In this document: positions 5,751 to 10,928 of the stretch, piece after piece | How the letters are laid out: the number at the start of each line of letters is the position of its first letter | Position numbering within the stretch: position 1 is the first letter of the stretch | Assembly: GCA_902496595.1 (NCBI GenBank) | Contig: CABVBV010000057.1 | Span: forward strand, 1 to 12,247 | Source of the DNA: an uncultured Eubacteriales bacterium | GTDB lineage: Bacteria; Bacillota; Clostridia; Oscillospirales; Oscillospiraceae | Length of the DNA stretch: 12,247 bases | Direction of reading: 5' to 3' | Notes under the pieces: generated by a model | Told to the model about the DNA's origin: nothing | Seen by the model: only the letters and a program-made list of their open reading frames with translations | Databases searched by the model: none | Translations under genes and position numbers: made by a program

Positions 5751-6458
5751 TCATTCCTCCTCGAGCTCGAGGAACACCTCCTCGAGGGAATCGTCGCCGC
5801 GCACTTCTTCCATCGTGCCGGAGACGACGAGCTTGCCGTTTTTGATGATGGCGACCATGTCGCAGAGCTTCTCCGCGACCTCGAGGACGTGGGTGGAGAA
5901 GAAGATGGCTCCGCCCCTGTCGCAGTGCTCGCGCATGAGGGTCTTGAGCTTGTGCGAGGCCACGGGGTCGAGGCCGACGAAGGGCTCGTCCATTATGATG
6001 AGCTTCGGCTCGTGTATGAGGGCCGAGATGATGGCCAGCTTCTGCTTCATGCCGTGCGAGTAGGCGGAGATGGGCTGGGCGAGGTCGTCGGTGAGCTCGA
6101 AGAGGTCGGCGTAGCGGTGTATGCGCTCGTTGCGCTCGTCGGTGGGCACGCCGTAGACGTCGGCGATGAAGTTGAGGTACTTCACGCCGGGCATGAAGTC
6201 GTAGAGGTCGGGGTTGTCGGGGATGTAGGCGATGTCCCTTTTGCACTCGAGGGCCTGGGCCTTGATGCTCTTGCCGCAGACGTAGATCTCGCCCGCGTCG
6301 AATTTGAGTATCCCGCAGCAGGCCTTGATGGTGGTAGTCTTGCCCGCGCCGTTGTGGCCGATGAAGCCGTATATCTGCCCCGGCAGGATGTGCAGCGAGA
6401 GGTCGTCCACGGCCTTCTTCTCGCCGTAGGTCTTGGTGAGGTGTTCGATCCTGAGCAT
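5751..6458 (-). CDS. ABC transporter ATP-binding protein
   Basis: The 235-residue ATPase should power the large permease next to it. Walker A is GHNGAGKTT (34-42), Walker B LIIMDEP (153-159), the D-loop GLD (162-164) and the switch histidine His190. Two motifs deviate. The position where the Q-loop glutamine is expected reads YIPDNP (78-83), and the signature is YSHGMKQK (133-140) rather than LSGGQ. Both variants occur in the exporter branch that includes BcrA-like ATPases, so activity is still expected. AAGGAGG (6466-6472 on this strand) lies seven bases before the ATG at 6458. The order regulator, membrane protein, ATPase, permease implies one operon. Confidence 0.93.
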   Translation of the reverse strand: MLRIEHLTKTYGEKKAVDDLSLHILPGQIYGFIGHNGAGKTTTIKACCGILKFDAGEIYVCGKSIKAQALECKRDIAYIPDNPDLYDFMPGVKYLNFIADVYGVPTDERNERIHRYADLFELTDDLAQPISAYSHGMKQKLAIISALIHEPKLIIMDEPFVGLDPVASHKLKTLMREHCDRGGAIFFSTHVLEVAEKLCDMVAIIKNGKLVVSGTMEEVRGDDSLEEVFLELEEE

Positions 6459-6473
6459 GGTGGTGCCTCCTTA

Positions 6474-6499
6474 TATATCTGCGCAGCCGCGCAGGATAT
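6474..6499 (-). repeat. Intercistronic hairpin before the ATPase gene
   Basis: In the 60-base gap between the membrane-protein and ATPase genes, CTGCGC (6479-6484) pairs with GCGCAG (6489-6494) around a four-base loop. ATATC/GATAT flanks lengthen the stem past one bulged base. It sits just ahead of the AAGGAGG of the ATPase gene and has no U-tract. It is more likely an mRNA processing or stability element than a terminator. Confidence 0.45.
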
Positions 6500-6518
6500 T
6501 CCAAAATATATTGTCGGA

Positions 6519-7907
6519 CTAAGTTTTCAGCGCCGCGGCGAGTTCGGCGTAGAACGCCTCCGTCTCCGCCTGCGTCATCAGGTTGAATATACGCGTGAGG
6601 CCCTCGTCTGTCAATACGACGATGTAACAGTCCTGTCCCGGGTCGAGCGAGATGCGCACGTTCTCGTAGCCCTCGACGTCGAACCGCCCCTCGCAGAGCG
6701 TGTCCATGCCCGTGCCCGCGACGCGCCTCGCGCTCGGCAGCTCGTCCAGAAGCTCCGTGCCGCTTATCTCGTCGAGCGCTATCTCGTATTTCTCGGTGAT
6801 ATGCTCAAAGTACAGCACCCCGGCCTCTATCCGCGCTTCGCGAGGTGTGAAGTCCATGGCTATGAACCAGACGCTGAAACCCGGCAGGCAGACGATGAGC
6901 AGCAGCGCACACAGGCCCATCGTTATCTTCCCCGCAGGCCGCGCCAGATTCATGCTCATGCCCATGCCCGTCCTGTCGTTTATCATCGCACGCCTGTCGT
7001 TCGGGTTGTAATAAACGAGGCCCCAGATCCAGAACTCGTCCTCGTCCACATAGTCCGGCCCGCTCTCCCGTGTCAGCCGCTCCTGAGCCCGACGCGCCGC
7101 GAACTCCGCCTGTATGCAGAAATACAGCAGTATCAGCGTGTAGACCAGCGTGGAGACCAAAAACCCCAGCCCACTGTCGCGGAATATCCACAGCGCCACG
7201 GCCAGGAGCGCCGAGAGCCAGGCCGTCGCCATCCAGACCTTGCCCCAGTTGTAGCGCCGCACCCGGGTCAGCGCAGCGTTCACGCGGCTGTCCGAATCCA
7301 CCACGTCCGGCCTCTGCCGGAACACCAACGGGTAGAAAAAGATGCTCATGAGGCAGCAGAGCGCAAAGGTACCGGCGAGGATGAGCCCGCCCCAGCGCTC
7401 GCCCTCGTTCTCCGAGCACAGCGCCAGCGCACAGGGCACGAGCGAGATGATGAGCGGCGGGATGAACAGCCAGCGCGAATAGGGCCTTCCCAGCTCCTCG
7501 GGCTTTGCGCCGATATCGACCACCACCGTGCCCGTGTAGGGCGTGGCCCAGCCCTCCTGCTTTTTGAGCGCCCGCAGCCGCCCGTTGTACCGCGCAAAGA
7601 GCACGCAGTACGGCACGAGCGCCGCGACCACCCAGACCATCAGCCACGCAAGGCTCAGCGACGTGCGCCCTATGAAAAACGCGGGCAGGACAGCGGCGGT
7701 CAGGATGAAAAACCAGCGCCAGACCCGCTTTTTATACTCGCGGCAGATCTCCTGCACCCTCGGGTCGTGCTGCGCCGTAAACGGCAGGGTGCAGCCGATG
7801 ACGATGTTCTTTTTCGCCTTCGCCTCATTGGCCATGAGCGCGGCCACGATGGGCAACACGGGGTAAAAACAGAGCACCAGAATGGCAATGCCGGTAAAGT
7901 CGCTCAT
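6519..7907 (-). CDS. DUF5808-type polytopic membrane protein of the GntR/ABC operon
   Basis: The 462-residue protein has an N-terminal membrane segment (about 6-26), further hydrophobic pairs (64-104, 146-194, 226-265) and a last one at 328-350. Between these lies DEDEFWIWGLVYYNPNDRR (288-306), then a GMGMSMNLARPAGK stretch (314-327). That is the pattern I associate with DUF5808: Trp-rich Tyr-Asn-Pro followed by an Asn-Ala/Leu-Arg-Pro segment. The tail (355-462) looks like a soluble PH-like beta domain. The ATG at 7907 overlaps the repressor stop as ATGA, and AAGGAGG (7917-7923) lies nine bases upstream. Similar proteins occur beside short GntR repressors in Firmicutes. Their biochemical role is not established, so a function as sensor or transporter accessory is only inference. 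Confidence 0.75.
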   Translation of the reverse strand: MSDFTGIAILVLCFYPVLPIVAALMANEAKAKKNIVIGCTLPFTAQHDPRVQEICREYKKRVWRWFFILTAAVLPAFFIGRTSLSLAWLMVWVVAALVPYCVLFARYNGRLRALKKQEGWATPYTGTVVVDIGAKPEELGRPYSRWLFIPPLIISLVPCALALCSENEGERWGGLILAGTFALCCLMSIFFYPLVFRQRPDVVDSDSRVNAALTRVRRYNWGKVWMATAWLSALLAVALWIFRDSGLGFLVSTLVYTLILLYFCIQAEFAARRAQERLTRESGPDYVDEDEFWIWGLVYYNPNDRRAMINDRTGMGMSMNLARPAGKITMGLCALLLIVCLPGFSVWFIAMDFTPREARIEAGVLYFEHITEKYEIALDEISGTELLDELPSARRVAGTGMDTLCEGRFDVEGYENVRISLDPGQDCYIVVLTDEGLTRIFNLMTQAETEAFYAELAAALKT

Positions 7908-8281
7908 GTCTCACCGCCTCCTTCACGGTAAAGCTCACGGCAGAGCCCCAGAAAAGCCTCCTCCGACAGCCCGGAGAGCCGCGCCTCGGCGGAGATGGTG
8001 CGCAGAAGCTCCTTCGCCTGCTCTCCGAGTCCCCCGGAGAGGCCCGACGCCGCCACGACCGTCCCGCCCCGGCGGTCGGTCGTGATGAGGCCCTCCTGCT
8101 TTAACAGCGCATAGGCCTTGCTCACCGTCATCATGTTCACGCCGGACTGCTCCGCCAGCGTCCGTATCGCCGGCAGCTTCTCGCCCGGAGCCAGCTCGCC
8201 CGAGGCGATGCCGACCACTATCTGATCGCGTATCTGCCTGTATATCGGCAGCTGCGACGAAAAATCCAGCCTCAGCAGCAA
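7904..8281 (-). CDS. Short GntR-family (YtrA-type) transcriptional repressor
   Basis: The 125-residue protein has a GntR winged helix-turn-helix at about residues 11-78, including PIYRQIRDQI (12-21), GEKLPAIRTLAE (34-45) and NMMTVSKAYALLKQEGLI (49-66). Only about 45 residues follow, as in the YtrA subfamily, which lacks a large effector domain and usually controls a linked ABC transporter. The start is TTG 8281: it follows AGGAGG (8291-8296) by nine bases and lies downstream of the predicted transcription start near 8303. An earlier in-frame ATG at 8347 lies upstream of the promoter's -35 and cannot be used. It is the first gene of the four-gene operon and probably represses it by binding 8298-8322. 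Confidence 0.92.
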   Translation of the reverse strand: MLLRLDFSSQLPIYRQIRDQIVVGIASGELAPGEKLPAIRTLAEQSGVNMMTVSKAYALLKQEGLITTDRRGGTVVAASGLSGGLGEQAKELLRTISAEARLSGLSEEAFLGLCRELYREGGGET

Positions 8282-8297
8282 GCCCTTGCACCTCCTC

Positions 8298-8322
8298 TTT
8301 GTATTAGTTAGTATAATACAAA
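8298..8322. promoter_or_regulatory. Operator of the GntR/ABC operon
   Basis: TTTGTATTA (8298-8306) and TAATACAAA (8314-8322) form a perfect 9-base inverted repeat with a 7-base spacer. The element covers the -10 and probable start point of the minus-strand promoter. Repressors of the YtrA subfamily bind AT-rich palindromes of this general kind next to their own genes. Autorepression is therefore the natural reading, though binding is inferred. Confidence 0.8.
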
Positions 8323-8338
8323 TAATGCAAAGTGTCAA
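8310..8338 (-). promoter_or_regulatory. Sigma-A promoter of the GntR/ABC operon
   Basis: On the minus strand a perfect TTGACA (8338-8333) is followed after 17 bases by TATACT (8315-8310). The start point should be near 8303, giving a leader of about 22 nt to TTG 8281. This is one of the strongest promoters in the window, and its -10 is buried in a perfect inverted repeat, so it is likely tightly repressed. Confidence 0.88.
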
Positions 8339-8349
8339 GCACAGCACCG

Positions 8350-8378
8350 TTGACAGCCTGGTTGGAAAATGCTACTAT
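8350..8378 (+). promoter_or_regulatory. Divergent promoter of the S24-like gene
   Basis: A perfect TTGACA (8350-8355) is followed after 17 bases by TACTAT (8373-8378), which matches four of six -10 bases. The start point would fall near 8385, only about nine bases before the ATG at 8394, so the mRNA would be nearly leaderless. Its -35 lies 11 bases from the divergent -35 at 8333-8338, so the two polymerase sites overlap or compete. Confidence 0.6.
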
Positions 8379-8393
8379 TGCCTTGGTGATGTC

Positions 8394-8729
8394 ATGGAGA
8401 AGCTATGGGAGGAACTGCCCCTGCCTGAGGGCCTTGACGCGGACTATGCCGTCAGGGTGGAGGGAGACGAGTTGGAGCCGTTTGTAGAGCGAGGGGCGGC
8501 GGCCTATGTCAAGAGGTCTGAAGTGATACGCGATGGGGATGTGGGGCTATTTTTCGTCCGGGGCAGCATGGTATTCCGGCAATACTGCGAGGACTGGGCG
8601 GGAAATGTTCATCTTCTTGCCGTCAACAGGAAAAGAAAAGACCTGGACATCTGTCTGCCCAGGTCTGAGGATATGCCGGTCTGCTGTTTCGGCAGACTAT
8701 TGCTTGAGGATGAGCCGCCGCTGCCCTAG
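8394..8729 (+). CDS. Orphan S24 (LexA/CI peptidase-like) domain protein, probably catalytically dead
   Basis: The 111-residue product resembles the C-terminal peptidase domain of LexA and phage repressors: DYAVRVEGDELEPFVERG (17-34), then RDGDVGLFFVRGSMVFRQY (46-64). In active members the GDSMEP-like motif holds the nucleophilic serine; here the position is Glu26. The strand that usually carries the general-base lysine reads VFRQY. There is no helix-turn-helix before the domain, so it can neither bind DNA as LexA does nor cleave itself. ATG 8394 is preferred because homology begins soon after it and the predicted start point is near 8385; GGTGAT at 8385-8390 could serve as a weak ribosome site. 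The gene ends tail-to-tail with folK. Its role is unknown; a dimerising or decoy partner is possible. Confidence 0.7.
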   Translation: MEKLWEELPLPEGLDADYAVRVEGDELEPFVERGAAAYVKRSEVIRDGDVGLFFVRGSMVFRQYCEDWAGNVHLLAVNRKRKDLDICLPRSEDMPVCCFGRLLLEDEPPLP

Positions 8730-9538
8730 AGTTCGGAGAGCAGCCGGCTCATCGTTTTTTTGAACACGGGGTGTACCAGGCCCGGGGCAATCTCCGCCAT
8801 GGGCCTGAGCACAAAATCCCGCTCGGCTATACCGGGATGAGGCAGGGTCAGCCGTTCCGTGTTCATTATCAGGTCGTCATAGAAGAGCAGATCCAGGTCG
8901 AGCGTCCGGGGGCCCCAGTGTATTTTCCGCTCCCGATGCGTGGCCTGCTCTATTTTTTGCAGCTCGTCGAGCAGTTCTTCGGGCTCGAGCAGAGTTTCCA
9001 GCATGAGGCAGCCGTTGAGAAAGTCGCCCTGTTCCACACCGCCGAAGGGCTTTGTCTCGATGAAGCTCGAGACAGGGCCGAGCCTGCAATGCTCGAGCGA
9101 GGCCAGAGCCTTTACGGCTCCGTCCAGGTAGGCCCTCCTGTCGCCCAGGTTGGAGCCGAGCGCCACGTAAGCCCGGTGCCGGGCCCTCTCTATCTTCACG
9201 GACACACAGCCAAGCGGGAGCCCGACCGGGGCCCAGGGTTTCTTCAGCTCAAAGCTCAGGCTCTCGAGCATGGGCCAATTGTCCAACACTGCCATGGCGC
9301 AGTGCTCCGCCGCGGCTTCTATCAGCTTGAAGGTGTGCTCCCTGAGATGAGCGGCAACAAAGGCGCAGACTGCGCCGTAATCTATGGAGGCCTCCAGATC
9401 GTCGCTCAGCCCGGCCCGCCTGGTGCTCAGCCTGAGGCACATGGAGACGAGGAATTTCTGGCCCAGCTTCGTCTCCTCCGGGTATACCCCGTGGTTCGCG
9501 AAGAGCTCAAGATCCTCTATCCTGATCTCGTCAGACAT
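8726..9538 (-). CDS. folKB: FolB-FolK fusion: dihydroneopterin aldolase and HPPK
   Basis: This 270-residue bifunctional enzyme covers two consecutive folate steps. The N-terminal FolB part (1-118) cleaves dihydroneopterin to 6-hydroxymethyl-dihydropterin; IEDLELFANHGVYPEE (7-22) and KKPWAP (99-104) hold Glu22 and Lys100, which match the catalytic pair of known aldolases. The FolK part (about 120-270) transfers pyrophosphate from ATP: YVALGSNLGD (124-133), KPFGGVEQGDFLN (163-175), WGPRTLDLDLL (208-218) with the metal-binding Asp214 and Asp216, and LPHPGIAERDFVLRP (232-246). ATG 9538 is supported by GGGAGG (9548-9553) and overlaps the folP stop by eight bases. FolB-FolK fusions are known in Clostridia. 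An in-frame ATG at 9604 would lie deep in folP and is rejected. Confidence 0.94.
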   Translation of the reverse strand: MSDEIRIEDLELFANHGVYPEETKLGQKFLVSMCLRLSTRRAGLSDDLEASIDYGAVCAFVAAHLREHTFKLIEAAAEHCAMAVLDNWPMLESLSFELKKPWAPVGLPLGCVSVKIERARHRAYVALGSNLGDRRAYLDGAVKALASLEHCRLGPVSSFIETKPFGGVEQGDFLNGCLMLETLLEPEELLDELQKIEQATHRERKIHWGPRTLDLDLLFYDDLIMNTERLTLPHPGIAERDFVLRPMAEIAPGLVHPVFKKTMSRLLSEL

Positions 9539-10355
9539 CTGCTCCCGCCTCCCTGCGTATTGCCAGCGCCATCCTTGCCGCCAGCAGGTTTTCGCGCACG
9601 TCATGAACCCTTATGAACGCCGCGCCATTCAATACTCCGACCGCCGTCGTGGCCAGAGTGCCTTCCAGCCGCTCGTCCGTCGGAAGCCCAAGCGTCAGGC
9701 CTATTACCGACTTCCTCGACGCTCCCAGAAGTATGGGGCAGCCGAGTACGGACAGCTCGTTCAGCCGGTGTATGGCAGTCAGGTTTTGCTCATAGGTCTT
9801 TCCAAAGCCGACTCCGGGATCCAGAACGATGTTTTCACGGTTTATCCCGGCTCTGCCGGCAATGTCCAGAGTCCCACGCAGGTCGGATATGAGCTCCGGC
9901 ATGAAGTTCGCATAGTCCGCGCTGTTCCGGTTGTGCATGAGGCAGCAGGGGACGCCGCTTTGCGCAATGAGCGCCGCCATCTCGCCCAAATCGTATTTGA
10001 GGCCCCACACGTCGTTTATCATGTCCGCCCCGGCCTCGAGCGCGAGCCTCGCCGTCTCTGACTTATACGTGTCCACGGACACGGGCAGACCCGTCTCGCG
10101 CTTCACGGCCTCGATGACCGGCAGCACCCTCCGGGCCTCCTCCTCGGCTCCCACGGGCGTGTGGCCGGGCCGGGTGGACTCGCCGCCTATGTCTATTATC
10201 GCCGCGCCCTCTTTCGCCATCCGCTCGGCCTGACGCAGCGCCTCGTCGCGCCGGGCCCAGCGCCCGCCGTCCGAAAACGAGTCCGGAGTGACGTTCAGGA
10301 TGCCCATGATATAGACCCCGTTTTCGGTGTCGAAATGTCTGCCGCCTATCCTCAT
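9531..10355 (-). CDS. folP: Dihydropteroate synthase
   Basis: FolP joins 6-hydroxymethyl-dihydropterin pyrophosphate to p-aminobenzoate and is the sulfonamide target. The 274-residue TIM-barrel protein shows every signature: GILNVTPDSFSDGG (18-31), DIGGESTRPG (55-64), VSVDT (92-96), DPGVGFGKT (179-187), GASRKS (211-216) and RVHDV (249-253). The start at 10355 lies two bases after the folE stop with AGGTG just upstream, and begins MRIGGRHF as homologues do. An in-frame ATG at 10379 would extend into folE and has no ribosome site. The end overlaps the folB-folK start by eight bases. None of the motifs shows an obvious resistance-type change, but single substitutions cannot be judged without an alignment. 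Confidence 0.97.
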   Translation of the reverse strand: MRIGGRHFDTENGVYIMGILNVTPDSFSDGGRWARRDEALRQAERMAKEGAAIIDIGGESTRPGHTPVGAEEEARRVLPVIEAVKRETGLPVSVDTYKSETARLALEAGADMINDVWGLKYDLGEMAALIAQSGVPCCLMHNRNSADYANFMPELISDLRGTLDIAGRAGINRENIVLDPGVGFGKTYEQNLTAIHRLNELSVLGCPILLGASRKSVIGLTLGLPTDERLEGTLATTAVGVLNGAAFIRVHDVRENLLAARMALAIRREAGADV

Positions 10356-10357
10356 GT

Positions 10358-10912
10358 TCACCTGCCCAGCATCCGCCAAAAGCTGTTTTGCAGCTCGATA
10401 TCTTTCTCAAAAACGCCCTTCACGGCGGTCGTGACCGTCTTGGAGCCGGGCTTCTTTATCCCGCGCATCGTCATGCACATATGCTCGGCCTCAATGCAGA
10501 CCATGACGCCCTTCGGCGCGAGGCCATCCATGAAGGCGCCTGCTATCTGCTCAGTCATGCGCTCCTGCAATTGCAGCCGCCGGGCGTAGACTTCCACCGT
10601 CCTTGCTATCTTGCTCAGGCCCACGACTTCGCCGTTGGGGATATAGGCCACCGCCGCCTTCCCGTAGAAGGGCAGCATATGGTGTTCGCACATGGAGTAG
10701 AACCAGATGTCCTTCTCAAGCACAATGCCCTCATTCTCAACCTTGAAGCGCACGGACAGGTGCTCTTTTGCGTCCTCGGCGTAGCCCGCGGCCAGCTCCC
10801 CGTACATCCTCGCTATCCTGTCAGGGGTCTCGATGAGGCCCTCCCTGTCGGGGTCTTCGCCGATGCCTTCGAGCACGAGCCGTACGCCCCGCCTTATCTT
10901 TTCAGAGTCCAT
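10358..10912 (-). CDS. folE: GTP cyclohydrolase I
   Basis: FolE converts GTP to 7,8-dihydroneopterin triphosphate, the first step of folate synthesis. The 184-residue length is normal for the zinc-dependent type IA enzyme. GLIETPDRIARMY (25-37), MCEHHMLPFYGK (74-85) and EAEHMCMTMRG (141-151) are diagnostic; Cys75, His78 and Cys146 are the expected zinc ligands. ATG 10912 agrees with the family's N-terminus. The site AAGGAG (10925-10930) overlaps the stop of the upstream gene but lies 12 bases from the ATG, a wide spacing. A longer frame to 11044 lies inside the upstream gene and is rejected. The next step, dephosphorylation of dihydroneopterin triphosphate, has no gene in the window. Confidence 0.96.
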   Translation of the reverse strand: MDSEKIRRGVRLVLEGIGEDPDREGLIETPDRIARMYGELAAGYAEDAKEHLSVRFKVENEGIVLEKDIWFYSMCEHHMLPFYGKAAVAYIPNGEVVGLSKIARTVEVYARRLQLQERMTEQIAGAFMDGLAPKGVMVCIEAEHMCMTMRGIKKPGSKTVTTAVKGVFEKDIELQNSFWRMLGR

Positions 10913-10928
10913 TATCCGCTGTGTCTCC

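Noticed and set aside
5889..7931. A 680-codon open frame on the plus strand opposite the ATPase and DUF5808 genes
   Set aside because: It is a product of GC-rich third positions on the opposite strand. Its translation is low-complexity (Arg, Val, Glu, His rich) with no domain, and both opposing genes have clear motifs and ribosome sites.
8286..8393. An upstream extension of the S24-like gene beginning at ATG 8286
   Set aside because: It would start upstream of the gene's own promoter and inside the divergent operator, and the extra residues look like translated promoter DNA.
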